This document shows, piece by piece, positions 1 to 13,518 of a DNA stretch of 64,000 nucleotides. A program made the position numbers and the translations under genes. Within the stretch, counting starts at the first letter, position 1, and each line of letters opens with the position of its first letter. Location: the NCBI GenBank assembly GCA_023213395.1, contig CM041465.1, positions 129,525,741-129,589,740 of the forward strand, in the 5' to 3' direction. Source of the DNA: Cycas panzhihuaensis. Lineage: Eukaryota; Cycadophyta. The notes beneath the pieces were generated by a model, which saw nothing but the letters and a program-made list of their open reading frames with translations, made no database searches and was not told the origin of the DNA.

Positions 1-2675
1 TTACTAGTTATTACTTTGGCCATTAACATAAAGTTAGCTTGCAGTTTCTGTGACTTGGTTCTCTTGGTATCTGATGCATCACCAATATCAGAACTAGTAG
101 TCGAAAAGGTTTTTTAAGCCCAAACTAACTATTTATTTCTTGAAGAAGAATTAGAAGTGGAAGATTCATTAGAAAAAATTGGTAGATTAGAAGTGGATAG
201 ATCTAACATACTAGGTTTAGTTAAGGTCCAGTTCTGAACTTGTGTGGATAAACTATCAATTAGTTCACTATCCGCTTATTTTTCTAAGAGGTCTATTAAA
301 TAAGTATTAGTTAATAAGCTTTCAACAAGAAGTTCTATATGATTGATTTTTGATAAATATCCCTCTTCATCAAAAATAACATTACACAAAATTAAGACTT
401 TATGTGTGATTAGATCTAATAATCTATAGGCTTTACTTTCTTCATTATATCTAATGAAGATAAATTTTTCACTTTTGGGGTTGAGTTTATTTTGTTTTTC
501 CCTTGGAATATGTCCCCAAGTAGTGCTTCCAAAGACTCTAAGATGTTTTACAGACAGTTTTTGGCCAGACTACTTTTGTTCTGGTGTAGCTTACTATAAG
601 GGCTTACTTAGTCAATGGTTTAATAGATAATTGGAGAACGTTATTGCTTTAACCTACAACTTTAAGTTAAGAACTTTTCCATGTATCATACATTTAGTCA
701 TTTCCATAAGAGTATGGTTCTTACATTTAGCAACACCATTCTGATGAGGAATATAAGCAATAGAATATTAAAATCTAATTTCATGTTTTTTACAATATGA
801 AGTAAATGTATTACTTAAGTGCTTTTTTACATTGTTAGACTTGAAGATTTTATTTTTTGAGTTAGATTGGTTTTCAACTAATATTTTAAACTCAACAAAA
901 ATATCAAATATTTAACTTATAGTTTTAAGCATGTAGACCCAACATTTCCTAGAGAAGTCATCGAGAAAAGTAATAAAATATTTACTTCTAGAGTACGATT
1001 ATACTTGGAAGGGACCACAAATATCTAAGTGTAGAAGTTCGAGTGAAACTTTTGCTTGAAATAATGTTTGATATATAAAGGGATCCATGTGTTGCTTACC
1101 TATTACACAAGCTTTACAAACACTATAAATAGTAGATAGGGATGGAAGCCCATATACCATATCATTTAGATATTGTAGTTTGCCATAACTTGTATGGCTA
1201 AACCAAACATTCCATAGCTTACTAACTGGGTTAGATTTAACTATAAAGGTACTAAAGGATTTAGTTTTGGATTGATTTATATTTGTTAAACTATACAAAC
1301 TGATTTTGTAATTAGCAAGTCCTAAAGCAATAGTTTTAAATTTATTGAAAGGTTGTTTAATAATGAATTTGCCTTTCTAGAATTCAACAATAAGGTCTTT
1401 CAAGCAAATTTGATAAATAGATAAGAGATTAGGAAGCAAGCTTAGAATATAAAATACATATTTGATTGAACCATCCTTTAATGTAACATCATGAGTACCT
1501 TTGACTTTCAATTGAGATCCACTTCTAAAAGAAATTTCCTCTTCAGAATTAAGAGTAGATTGATAGGTAGTTAAGTATTCTTGGTGACTTGTCATATAAT
1601 AGAATACACTAGAATCTAAGATCCACAAAGGTAGTTATGAGATAGGGACAAAAAGTGTTGATGTGGTGGTAGTTAAAGAATAATTAGAGTTATGGGATCA
1701 TGATTGGATCCCTTTAGAAGCTTTCCAGGCTTTAGAAGCAATTCTATTCCTACATACATCTATTATATGCCCTATTTTATGGTAGTAGGCATAACTAACA
1801 TTCTGATTAGAGTTATAATTGAAAATATTCCATTTTTATAATGGTTCTTTAGAAGTAATCTAGCTTTTTGGTGGTTTAGAGTACTTGGAATTTTGATTAA
1901 AGCTATTTAAAGAAGAACCTCTATGAGGTTTTTAGAATTTTGGATAATTATCATGATTATTTTTATGGTTATTTTGGTTTTTAGATTTGTTTAATGGCTT
2001 AATCTTAGAAAAATGAGCTTGGTAAGGATCTTGTAATTTTCCAATCTGAATTAACATTATTTGGTATTCAATCAATTGATTTGTTAACTAATTAAAAGTT
2101 ATTAAAGGATATCTAGCCTACTGCATAGCAACTTTGAAGAGATTAATGTGTTTAAGAAGTTTATTAATGGTTAGATGGATGAGTATATCGTCATCTTTTA
2201 CATATGTGATAGTTATAACTTTATCATCTTCTTTTGATGTAGATTTTATATAATCTCCTAAGTCTTTATTGATGAGTTAAAGTTTTGATAAGAAATCCTT
2301 AACTTTGGAGAAATCTTCATAGTCTAGATCATACATTTATTATTTGAGTATGGTTAGCTTTCATACATCAACCTTATCATACTTCTCCTTAAGTGTGTTC
2401 CAAATAAAGACAAGATTATCTATTTTACAGAAATGGCTGCTTATATCTAGCGAGAGAGAGGATACGATGGTGCTTAGGACTCCATCGTGGTTCATCAAAT
2501 ATACCATATAGGCTTTTGATTTAGTGTATGTGGGTTTTGTAAATTCTCTTGTAACATATCATCAAAGATTTTGTTGCTTAAGGTAATGGGATATTCTAGT
2601 TTGCCAGTTAGCATAATTAGAGCCAGTTAAAATTAGAATTATAGTACTGGAGGTTGTTCCTAGCATGAGTGCCAT
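1..2675 (-). pseudogene. Ty1/copia element L, gag-protease-integrase remnant (truncated by window edge)
   Basis: Read on the minus strand, this is the 5' part of a copia polyprotein. Gag starts at the ATG at 2675-2673 and has the family motif L-T-G-x-N-Y-x-x-W about 20 residues in. A CCHC knuckle lies at 1793-1752, but its first and second Cys are Tyr (Y-A-Y-Y-H-K-I-G-H-I-I-D-V-C). The protease motif at about 1628-1600 reads W-I-L-D-S-S where the family has D-S-G. The GAG pre-integrase domain at 1298-999 keeps C-K-A-C but has lost its first His (L-W-N instead of L-W-H). Integrase continues to the left edge with several stops and frameshifts; P-H-Q-N-G-V is readable near 755. Reverse transcriptase and RNase H would lie outside the window. 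It cannot make a working polyprotein. Confidence 0.85.
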
Positions 2676-4450
2676 ATTGGGCAAGAAACTAATGACTAGA
2701 GATCCTCTTTAATACAAATTTAAGAGAATGAGAAGGTGAAAAAAGAGATATTAAGCCATAATTAAATATAATCACAACATTTGATTTTAATTAAGAGAAA
2801 ATATCATCGATTAATTGTGAAGTAAGTAAGTGTGAATAAATATAGATGTATTATTAATTTTAGTAAATAACACAAAGAAATGGACCCTTTAACATATTAA
2901 AAGTTGATTGTGAGTAATCAAAAATTGTAAATTTAATTATACACTTGAAAAATTAAATCAAATGTATAAACATTTATATATTTATAGCATTATTTATATT
3001 AAATAATAGTGAAATAGTGATTTAATTATTTGCTTAGTAAACTACATGAATTTATTAAAACTTAAATAAGAAAATGATGTAGTTAACTAATGCATTTGAT
3101 AAATGATTAAATGTGTATTAAATTAAAGTAATAATTTTTAAAAATGTAAAAGAAAATTATTGGTTAAAGTCATATACCTTAACTTACCTAGTCATCATTG
3201 GATGCTTTACTTTGCATGAGATTTTATGAATCAAGATGGCATCTAAATTACTTAAATGACCAGTCAAAACATCCACATATGAATCAGGAATCCAATGCAA
3301 CTTTTGGACCTAAATTTGGAGTCCAGATGAAGAAGATATGCCTAAAAAAGTATAGGTACCCTATTTGAGGTGAGGGGGACTAAAAATTAGGGGTTAAGCC
3401 CCTTTTAGGATTAGAACAAGGTCACATGGCTGGTTAATATGACTAGGGGCTAGCAAGAAGGGGGTTGGTAGACTTAAGTTACAATTCCAATTTGGTTAAA
3501 TTTAATTAAAACATTTGGAAAAAAAAAAACTTGGTCAGAGATCCAAAATCTGATTAAAGCAGATTTTATTATTTTTACATTTGCAAAAATATTATAGAGA
3601 ACTTAAAGAAAGTTTTACTTCTACTATAATCCAAAAAATAAATATATAATATTAGTTACCCTAAGTATTAGGGTTTCAAAGGATTTTACCCAAATTACAG
3701 GGCTATGCTAATGGATTTCTTATGGTGCAATAGTGTTTAGGATCTAGTTGTAGGATTTGCAGGCTTCGAGTGAAGGATCAACTGGGAAGGTATTACAGGC
3801 TTTGAGTAAAGGATTGACTGGGAGGGTATTACAGGCTTTGAGGGCCTCTCTGTTCTATAGCATCTTCTATTCTCTTTATACTATGGATGATAACAACCAC
3901 GCGAATAACATTTCCTCCTATCTAAGATCCCAAGGTCAAGCTACAATCTTCAAACTAACGATGGATTGGGTACATTATAGTAGCCATGGATGGATAGACA
4001 GGCACCAATAACTCCACATAAGTGTAATAGTAGTTAGGTGAACAGATAATGAAGGAGACCAAGATGCAAGTTATAATGATCACAATGACTAAGCGTAAAC
4101 ATCATGTCACACTTACGGATAAAGCTACACATACTAGAATGCCCCTCTAACTTTGTTCAGATAACTCCTTCATCTACAACTAGCTAATAAATCCCTTGTA
4201 TTATGCATTCTCCTCATGAGATAGGCATCTCTCTAATTTAGGTACTTGGTTATTGCATCTCTCTTCAGTTTATGTTTGAGATGCAATGGCATCTAGCATG
4301 ATGGTTTAATAATATCTCTTCTTTGTTTAATTGAGACTAGCAGCTATTGTTATCATGCATAGACTCCATTTTTTATAGATCTTAGATCAAATTGATGTAG
4401 TTTGAAATAATTTACAAAATCTTTGTTTGGATCTTCCTCCATTCAAAACC
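2676..4450 (-). other. Untranslated leader of copia element L
   Basis: About 1.8 kb of AT-rich DNA lies between the primer-binding site (4464-4451) and the gag ATG of element L. Copia elements A, B and I in this window have leaders of about 1.4-1.7 kb, so a leader of this length fits. No convincing coding frame was found; the open frame at 3757-4011 comes from a short tandem repeat. The stretch near 3200-3470, read on the minus strand, resembles the leader of element G (22430-22790), including a GCCCCTAGTCATAT block near 3440-3460. Assigning this leader and the LTR to L is inference from orientation and order. Confidence 0.55.
3760..3846 (+). repeat. 36-bp tandem repeat, about 2.4 copies
   Basis: Two 36-bp units (3760-3795, 3796-3831) and a partial third (3832-3846) each begin CAGGCTT and contain ACTGGGAAGG or ACTGGGAGGG. 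The unit is 12 codons long, so it keeps a reading frame open, but nothing suggests a protein. Confidence 0.8.
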
Positions 4451-4464
4451 CTTCTCTGATATCA

Positions 4465-4900
4465 TGTTAGAGAGAGGGTATCAATTTATAAACATATGCA
4501 TAATCACAGAATATTAATTATAAATCTAATCAAAAAAGATACACTAGATATGGCAGGTGGAAAACCCTTTTAAGGGAGAAAAAAACACCTCTTAAATAAT
4601 AATTTTATAATAATAATAAATTGGATACATGAAGAAATGATGAGGAGGATCTCATCCTCTCTCTATAGTTTTTGGTCAGCCTCCACTACCTACTTAACCA
4701 TACCAGCCAGCCTCCCAAATCTTCCAAGTCAACCATGCTTGAAAGATTCCAGAATAATTATGGGAGAGAGGTTTGTTGAAATGGACAATTGTCAATTTCC
4801 CCAAACTTTTTATAATAACATATTAAGTTTTAATTAAATGCATACATTATTCAATAGTTAGATATAAAAGATAACATTACGGTAAATGATATTTCTAACA
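4465..4900 (-). repeat. 5' LTR of copia element L with primer-binding site
   Basis: On the minus strand the 436-bp repeat starts TGTTAGAAAT at 4900 and ends CTCTAACA at 4465. It is followed at once by TGATATCAGAGAAG (4464-4451), which matches the tRNA-iMet-type primer-binding site TGGTATCAGAG at 10 of 11 positions. Its partner LTR would be left of the window. The link to the gag at 2675 is inferred from direction and spacing. Confidence 0.65.
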
Positions 4901-7645
4901 GATACCATTATTATTTTATTTAAGTTGTTCTCTTCACATTACACATTATAACTCTCAAAATGAGTAACATTGGATAACCCTCTCTCTAAAATTCCAAGAG
5001 TCCATAATCAGTTAGAAAAGATGTTAGATGAGTCTAATTGAACCATTTAAACCCTTCCTTATTTGCCACCATCATAATGGGCTCACTCTACCTAACAAAA
5101 TAAGGTATATAATTTATAAAATTAGTAGAACCCTAATGTCCAAAATTTAGGAATGTTAATTATTAGAATTTTAGAAAGAAGGGCCTTAAGTATAAAGTGC
5201 ATTTAACCACCTCATTAAAGATTTATGGATGATTTCTTAACACTAAAGACTTTATATTTTATCGTAAGACCTACCTTCCATTGCTTGATTCAACCATAAT
5301 TTTAAATTAGAAGTTATTTACTTATTTTCAAAAGGGAAGGGAAGTCTCATTATTTGGTTTGAAATGAGAAGTCACATAATATAACCCATTATAAGGTATT
5401 TTTATATGTAATGCCCTTAGCCCAAGGGTAGAACCATGACATTAATATTCTCCCTTTACACTACCCATCTTAGTATAATTCTCCCATATGCTAGATATAA
5501 GAATGGTATCCATGTCTTATTCTTAAGCACAAATGCAATCCTAACAAATAGTAATTATCCTCCTCATGTGATCTAAGATCATTTCATTATTAGACCTACT
5601 AATATAGCCCATTATGGTCCACCTATATGAACTCATACATAGTTCCACTACTGTGAATCCATACAATCCTTACTTTCCTCAAACAAATTTATTGATCGAT
5701 CCATGAGAGGAGTACCTTATTAAGTGGTATAATTTAAGGTAATATATGGAATATATTACCATATAGAATCATCATTTAAGCGGTCAATCAGATATCATAA
5801 TTTAGAGACCAACATCTCAAGGGTGCCTTAACACTCCTCCACTAATGCGAAATGAGTGCAAATCTACTACTATGAACTTTATATCATTTTTAGAACTAAA
5901 ACTATGAGAGATAAAATCATTATATAATAATTGCATAGATCAACGTAGTTCATGGTTATCTCACATGTGCATTCTCATTCCTTTCTAAGATGGCCATTCA
6001 TCTCAGGGTCACTTTTTCTCAACAAATCACATATGAGAATCACCTTATGACCTACCCCTTCCCAAGTACTCAATGCACCTTAGGTCATATAAACATATCA
6101 TAGAGTAGTTGAGTTTATACCATGGTCTTATAGTCTTTTGGGGTTTTATTCTTAATATTTATTATTATGAATTATTTCATATAGCATACAATAATTTCAT
6201 CATATGTAAGCAATGACTATCAATGTCCAAGTATAATAAAGTAAAGTATAATCATGATTTGTATTTGTGCACTAGTTTATTTGTAGTTGAATAACAAAAT
6301 ATATAAGAAAACATTATGCATCATAAATTACTACCACAACTACAACAAAAAATAAACATAAATTCAAATGACAAGTCTATGTATACATGTGGATTTATAC
6401 CATTGTAATTTGAAAGCATTCATTAACATATCTTTCCTAAATGAATCCATGATATACACTATCTTTCATTTTTTAAGACATGTTATAATGTTTTAGTTCA
6501 TTATTTCTATAATATTAAAACATATTAGGTACATTATCATTGTTACTAAAACATGCATAATGTGCATTCATTGGTTCCATTAATGTCTCCATTTTTTTAG
6601 CCTAGGTTTTTCACCTTTTATTTTCAAAACTCTATTATTACTATCTATTTTGAGTAATAAATGAAAAATTTCTCATTTATTTAATAGAGTTATATGTGTA
6701 TTAATCTCATAACTATATATTTACTTTTAAATTTGAAAGATAGAGAATAATTTCTAAGTGGTATGTTATGTCCCTAGCAAAGCTTAAGGTTCTTATTTAT
6801 ATTATTAAGCCGAGTATAATCATTACATTCTTTGCTCTATATATTATGTACTATATTTATTTATTTTATGTTGTACCTATATAGTACATAATAGAATTTA
6901 TAAATCAACCCTAGGATTATCCTTTTATTTCAAAATAAGGATTTATTAATTTTATTTGCATATATTATTAATTATTCCTATATTTATTCTCAACACTCAA
7001 ATTTTGATTTTTAGTTACAAATATATGTTTAAGGTAGTTGTATAGTACTATGTGCATAATAGACTATATGATACTATATATACAGCCATATTACTCTTAC
7101 AACACTAATTTATAATTATTAGCATCCATATCATATTGTATGAATTGGAGTTTATCAAATTAAGTTAGAAAATTAATGTTCAATAACTTTAATTTTGATT
7201 TTTACCATTTTTGACTAATTAACATGCTATTGTATGGATTGCACATATAATAGACAATACAATACTATGTATGTAGTTGTATAACAAACTTAGAACCCTC
7301 TTTTTTCCTATTTTTATCTTAGAAATTAATTTAGCACTTTTTAAGGTATTTTTCATCAAATAATAAAAATCTCATTTATAAATCCTTATTTAAATATGGT
7401 ATGGTCTTGTACAGACCTATTAGTAACCATACAACTATAATAGAGCTATAAAGTTCATATAACTAGAGATGTATAGTCTATACGACTACTTAGGGCATCA
7501 TTTCCTCTATATAATATTTTATTCTATGTTCTTGGAGATGACCTTTGTTTTAAAGCTTAAACGCCACTTAGTTGGAGGAAGAAGAAGGGTATATCCATGT
7601 AAAAGCATTTTTAATTTTAAGAAATAATTATGAGCATAGGCTCGA
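4901..7645. other. Unassigned AT-rich spacer
   Basis: No reading frame, LTR pair or RNA gene can be supported in this 2.7 kb. There are local degenerate motifs around ATAGTACTATG/ACTATATAG between about 6840 and 7490. A lone purine tract next to a TGTTAAGG start, read on the minus strand near 5842-5822, could be the edge of another LTR, but no partner was seen. Confidence 0.5.
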
Positions 7646-7972
7646 TGTTGTTATAGTAGCTAAGTATTATCCACATGGTTAATGTAAATGTCATTTAATT
7701 AGTGAGTTGATTAGTTAAATGGCCATGATTAACAAAGGCATCTCTTTATTTGGGCATATCATATGGGACTAAATATATACCGAGACCTAAGTTATATGTA
7801 TCAACTCATTATAGTGTAATCAAAGTAATGATTGATTTGGCTTGGTGGATTTTTTCCTAAAAGGGCTTTCCCATATATATCTAGTGTATTATTCTATGTT
7901 GCTTAATGCTTATTATGCATGTTAAAGATTTGGATATATGTTGTGCATATTAAACCATTCACAATCTTCACA
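7646..7972 (+). repeat. 5' LTR of element A
   Basis: This 327-bp repeat is similar along its length to 33718-34045; both end CTTCACA. The following TAGCATTATATC is a weak remnant of the TGGTATCAGAGC primer-binding site (7 of 12). It shares blocks with the LTR of element B, including the TTTTTTCC(T/C)RAAAGGG segment. Confidence 0.8.
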
Positions 7973-9335
7973 TAGCATTATATCTTGAAGGAACTAAATA
8001 GTTAAGGCACTGAGTTGAGAGAAGCCCATTGAAATCTATGACTACCTCTTAACTAGGGTAGGAGCCCTCTTTTAGGAATTTCAATTACTTCTGCAACCAA
8101 AAAAGGATATACTAAAGGTTTTAGGTATTAAAGAGGTGAAATTCACCTATCAATAAGATTTTACGTATGTTTATCATTATAAATTAGTGTTAATCACTAT
8201 CCAAACCATGTCGGGCTTGCATTGAAGCTATATAAGGCTAGTATGGTAAGTTAGGCACTCCAATTGCATTTTGGGTTGCATTTATTAGTGATTTGATAGT
8301 GTTGGGATACGTTGGGCTTAATATGAGAGTGTTGGGATCTACTTAAAGATCATTTGGACATGTTTGACATTGGATTATTATGCTTAGATAATAGAGAGGC
8401 TATTGGCACCTTCTATAAGCATGATTGAGCTTATTTTAGGGTATTTTATGCTTGTTTTTAGAAGTGTAGAGTTGCATAATGTTATTTTGGGCATTTTGAA
8501 GCATATCAGAGGTTGAGTGAGTATTATTTATAGAGAAAACATGTTATTTGACCTTGTTAGTTTGTATTTATACCTATACATTATTGTGGGTTTATGTTTG
8601 AAGCCATGGATAAGTTGTTGCTTTATGTTAAACAATCATAGGTTATTTTTTAGGTCATGCATGTCTTGATTAATAGTGGACATAGCTTGCGAAGCCATGC
8701 AGAGGCGATGATCGAATTCAAGATATGTTATTTATGTTGAACCCATCAGTGGCTCTTTATCATTGAAATTTGATATATACTAAGATTAAAACCTTAGTAA
8801 GTATATTACAAATATTAAAATATATATTAAACATGTGATTTAAGTCACAGTTATTTTAAAAACTCACATGCATGACTTTTAAAGAGCGTAACTACCAATT
8901 TAAGGGGATATACCTTTTTAAATCTTTAAATTGAGAATATTAAAAAGAGGAAAGCCATTGCATACATGCCACTTGACCATTTTATTTTAAAATTATCAAT
9001 TTGAGAATTTTTTATGATTTCTTAAGTTTTTCATTTAGATTTACCATTTTGAAGTTTATATTACTATGATTTTAAAATATTTTTATTGTTTAAATCTAAT
9101 TTGAAGGGTTTATTAGTGTGTTTTGGTAGCCCATTCACAATGGGTGTAAAAGAATTGAGCCTTGACCTAATGCTAGTTTGATGGTGGTGAAGATATACAC
9201 TCAAAAATATTAAAATATTATATTTTTCGGTGAATTGATAGTGAACGAAGGTTGATCAGTATGTAGGATGTTGCCAAATTAACTAAATTTCAAGTAGTTT
9301 GATGCAAAAACTCATTTGTAAGCCTATTTCTTATA
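7973..9335 (+). other. Leader of element A
   Basis: About 1.36 kb of decayed, non-coding DNA lies between the 5' LTR and gag. No open frame or conserved site was recognised; the tandem repeats seen in the leader of B are not visible here. Confidence 0.6.
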
Positions 9336-11074
9336 ATGGAGAAGATAATACCCCCTAAGTTATCTTTAATAGGAACAACTTCAGTGAGTAGAAGGTGAAC
9401 CTGGAGTTGGTGTTGATGGTGAATAACTATAGAAGATCACCAAAGACAAGCTGCTAGCCAGTTTGTTAGATAAGAAGAAGAGAACTCAATTAGAACAAAA
9501 GTGATTTATGGTTATAGGACTATTGAATTTGTCTCTAATGTTAAACCATAGGGCTATAGTCTATAACCTAGAGAAGCCAAATGAAATTTGGGTAAATTTA
9601 TGTGAAACATTTAAGAAGAAGAAGATAAATCAGCATGTTGCTTTGATGATGGAGCTTCTTAACATTATAGTGGAATATAAAAGCAACATAAGCACCTACT
9701 TAAATAAGATAATAGATTTGAGGAACAAATGGAGGAGATAAAACTTGGCTCAATGGATGGTGCACTATTATTTGTGATAATCATGTCAAAATTATCAATG
9801 CCATTTGGAACTTTTCAAACCATCTATGCAAAGGAATAAGTGATGAAAAGTGAATCATTTGAGTCATTGAAGAATCTCATTCTAGTTGAGAATGCTAAGT
9901 TGAAGCACCATAGTATACTTAATGGTTTTCAATCTAACCATGCCTTAGCCACAAAGACAAAAATGAAAGATGGTGTTCAAGAAGGAAAGTGTGCACAAAA
10001 GTTAGGAGAAGCATCTCAAGAGAAGAAGAAGTTTGCTAATAAATATAATTACTATAACAATGATAATCATAAAGAGAAATTGTATTAGGTTAAAAGGTAG
10101 GATAAATGTAAAGTAAACTAGGATGATAAGGGGAAGGGTGTTGCAACTTATTATGGAGACTGTCATCCTTGTTAATCAAATCTAATAAAAATGACTATTA
10201 GATTTTGGAATTAAGTATATATAAACACATCTCTTTTTGGAAGTAAAATTTTAATGCATGGAATGCTCATCTTAATGATGTAAAAATCATTCTTTAAGAT
10301 ATGAGCATGGCGTCTATTGAGGGTATTGTCATCATTCACTTGTAGGTGGAAAATTCAAGGAGTATACTGCACACTTAAGATGGAAAAGGATCTTCTATTA
10401 GCCTAGAAGATATGTAAATATAATATGAAGGATGAGTTCTTTAAAGACAAATGCATAATTAAGGATTCAAAGTAGAATTTTTCTATCACTGTTATCAAAA
10501 GAGTGAAGGATGATTTTTGGGTATTCAACAAGTTTGAAGCTCAGAATCAAACCTATGCTTTTACTGTCATCATAAATGGCATGAGAAAACTATGGCATGA
10601 ATGCCTTCATCACCTTAATTACAAAAGAATTACACATATAAATCATTTTAAAATGGTGGAAGGATTACCCCATGTTTCTTGTTTAAAGGGCATGATGAAG
10701 GACATATGTATGGGACGCATCACTACTATCCTTTTGCTTAGGATTATGGTTAACAAAGCAAGGAGAAGCTAGAGCTCATATATACTAATTTCATAGGTCC
10801 ACTCTTAAACCCTTATATATTTGGAGCTCATTATACTTTGGTCTTTATAGATGACTATACCAAAATGGCTTGGGTATATTTCCTAAAGAGTGAGCCTAAA
10901 GTGTTTGACTACTTTCGAGAATAAAAGGTATGTGTTAGAAATAAGCGTGATAAGAAAATTAAGATTTTAAGAAGTGATAATAATAAGTATAATAATCATA
11001 TGTTTAATCAATGATATTTAGATCATGGTATTAAATAGGAACTAACCATCCTATATACTCCACAACAATAATGG
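9336..11074 (+). pseudogene. Element A gag-protease-integrase (5' part), broken
   Basis: The gag starts at 9336 and parallels element B gag throughout. Longer open pieces are 9508-9741 (N-Y-S-N-I-S-type region) and 9840-10088. The CCHC knuckle at 10044-10085 has lost all three Cys to Tyr and kept only the His (Y-N-Y-Y-N-N-D-N-H-K-E-K-L-Y). The protease active site D-S-G is replaced by E-L-S near 10215. The GAG pre-integrase domain at 10503-10772 reads K-L-W-H-E-C-L-H-H-L-N and the zinc Cys pair is degraded. The integrase core keeps F-I-D-D-Y-T-K near 10850 and S-D-N-N near 10976. It stops at 11074 where the LTR of element G begins. Confidence 0.85.
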
Positions 11075-11408
11075 TATTGGAAATAAGGTGTGAAGCTAAT
11101 ATGTATCCAATAATAAACAAGAAGTGATGAGTGAAAGAATAATGAAATGAAGCATAATATAAATAAAGCATATACAAGTTAAACATAATAATGGTAGAAG
11201 AATGGCCAAACTTCAAATTATATAATGATAATATACATACTTATAATATAATTTATAACATATGTGAGAACCCTCAAGGTCAACTATTATATGTTGTCTT
11301 ACATTTCTATATGGCACACAACTCTAAGTGACCTATAATATAAAATATAATAATATATGAAAGAGTGTGAATAGGGGTTAACCATGTAATTGGATATTAC
11401 ATCCAACA
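11075..11408 (-). repeat. 3' LTR of element G
   Basis: This 334-bp repeat is collinear with 24737-25070 over its whole length. Read on the minus strand it starts TGTTGGATGTAATATCC directly after the purine tract at 11419-11409. Confidence 0.88.
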
Positions 11409-11412
11409 TTCC

Positions 11413-11696
11413 TCCCTATAATAAATAATTATATCAAATAACAAATGTCACATCAAGCCAATATGAATTGAGTTTTAAAATCTCTAGTAAAATATAAGTT
11501 GCTATAATAATATAAAGTGTTACTATTGTTCATATGAAGTAGGCTCCATATATTGAACCATGTGGGTAACCAACCATTGTAACTACCTATTAATTAGGAT
11601 GATGCTTTGTATACATGGTATAGTTAGTGCCAAATCAACTTCATCCTAGGAATACATTGTCCTATATAGCCAAAAAGTAAGCTAAAGAACAATGTA
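11413..11696 (-). other. 3' internal segment of element G
   Basis: Non-coding sequence of about 280 bp lies between the polypurine tract of G and the LINE-1 target duplication. Nothing further is recognised. Confidence 0.6.
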
Positions 11697-11712
11697 TAAG
11701 AGTATTTAGAGG
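11697..11712 (+). repeat. Left target-site duplication of LINE-1
   Basis: TAAGAGTATTTAGAGG here matches TAAGAGTATTTAAAAA at 22017-22032 in its first 12 bases. The remaining differences are all G to A, in keeping with the decay of the region. Confidence 0.7.
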
Positions 11713-12196
11713 GTTGGAGTGACTAGTTCAAATGAGAATGCAATCATTGGTGAAGTCTAGTCAGGGTTACGGTGGTGCACAGGGCTAGGTGACCTTGCGA
11801 GACTGGAATTTCTATAAAACAGAGATAGGGTACGGTTCACCCATTGTAATGGGGTGAGTGATGGCCCTCTAAGAGCAAATGGAAGGCTACCTGAGAGGCA
11901 TTCAAGGAGATCATGATAAAGAGACAGAGGAAGGTGGTCTAGGAGGCTTTCAAGTAGATGTAACTACCACCTGACCCTAAGTCCATGTGTTGTGCCTTAA
12001 ATAATAAGGGGAAATAAGATATGTAACACAGTAATCAAAGACAAGCTCTACATCAAGGAGAAGATGAAGTGATGGTACAAAGAGGACAGCTCTAGAAAGG
12101 ATCTATTGGTCAGCCTCAAAGCAATGAGATGGGCGAGTAGCTAGCTAGCTTGGTAGCTTTTTATTATCTTTTGATTAGTTAAATTTTATAGATAGA

Positions 12197-13480
12197 ATGG
12201 CAGAAATAATTAATACGAACTAAACCCAATCCTCCCCTTCGAGAAGGAAATACTGAGATGTTTCAAGATCTAGAGACTCATAAACATATAAGATAGAGCC
12301 AATCTACTAAAATAATTTGATTAAAATACATGTTCCCAAAGATCTAACTAAAAGGACAAAGAAATAGTGGGAGAACAACCTCGTAGGTAGGTTCTCAAGG
12401 CCCAGACCAGGGCTTGATATCATCAGAAAATGGGTGGTGAGCAAGTGGAGAACAAAATCCTTAGTGGAGGTTATGGTTATGCCTAAAGGATGCACCATGT
12501 TCAGGTTTTCTAATATATATGATAGGTATTTTATTGAAATCCCCTTGGATGTTAGGGCAGAAAGTAATAACATTGGAAAAGTGGCATCCAGGTTTTGACC
12601 CTTCGATAATCATAGTGAAATAGGCCTCAATTTATGTCCAGATGCTAGGGCTACCACTACAGTTATGGAACTTAGAAGTAATAAAAGGTGTTTCAAGAGT
12701 TATAGGCCCTTTATTGGCCATAGACTAAGCAACAAAGAATAGATCTTGACTAATAAATGCTAGATTTTGTGTCTTAACAAGACTCGACAAAAGTCTCCCA
12801 GAAGAAGTCAGGATTGAATATGGTGGATGGAATATTGACTAGAAGTTGGTCTATGAGTTGGACAATTTTAGATGTTCCAGATGTAGAAGCCTAGGGAACC
12901 TCCCTATAAAATGTCCCAAGGACCTGAAAAAGGAGGAGGAAGTAGAGAAGGAGGGCCCGACCATAGGGCTAGAAGAGGAGGCAAGGGAACAAGGCACATG
13001 TGAGGCCTAGATGACAGTCGTGGAGGAGACCTATAAGGATGAGGAGATGAAGGAGGGAGAGAAGACAATAAATTAGGAAGAAGAGGATACCTTCTCTGAG
13101 GAAGGAGAGGAGAAGGATGCGTCAAGAGGATAGGAAGAGGGGAAGTATGGGTTGGTATAGGCTAGGTGCAAGGCCAATTGTGAGGGTCTAGAAAGTATGC
13201 AACCTATGGAGGACCTAACTATGAGGGATGGGGAGGAAGGGATGGTTAGTGTAGAATGAATATGGATTATAAAGAGGAAAGGGAAACAAGAGGAATGGGC
13301 AAGCTAAAGGAGAGGCCCTAACTTAGGTAGCGATATGAAAGTGGGTAGTGATAGGAAAGGAGAGGCCCTGACTTGGGTAGCGATAGGAAATGGAAATGAC
13401 TTCCCAAATAGATCAAGGATATCAATGAACCTTGAAGGGAGGGATAACTAAAGGACCATTTTTTAGGAGTAAGAGATGAT
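12197..13480 (+). pseudogene. LINE-1 ORF1 (DUF4283-type RNA-binding protein), broken
   Basis: The ATG at 12197 is placed by comparison with LINE-2 ORF1. Recognisable pieces are N-L-V-G-R-F (near 12380) and V-M-V-M-P-K-G-C-T-M-F-R-F-S (12470-12515), both diagnostic of the DUF4283 domain. The CCHC knuckle at 12873-12914 reads C-S-R-C-R-S-L-G-N-L-P-I-K-C, with the zinc-binding His changed to Asn (AAC at 12897-12899). Downstream is a purine-rich, Glu/Gly/Arg-coding tail. Frameshifts and TAG/TGA codons break the frame. In this family ORF1 coats the LINE RNA. Confidence 0.75.
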
Positions 13481-13518
13481 CCCCATGATGCCAAGGGCGA
13501 GAGGGCCTATAGTAGGCT

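Noticed and set aside
3757-4011. 84-codon open frame on the plus strand
   Set aside because: Its N-terminal half is the 36-bp tandem repeat and the rest has no recognisable content; it lies antisense in the leader of element L.
5800-5850. Purine tract plus TGTTAAGG on the minus strand as a possible LTR edge
   Set aside because: No second LTR copy or primer-binding site could be found, so a single edge is not enough.
12904-13125. Pro/Ser/Leu-rich open frame on the minus strand
   Set aside because: It is the antisense of the purine-rich Glu/Gly-coding tail of LINE-1 ORF1, so composition explains it.
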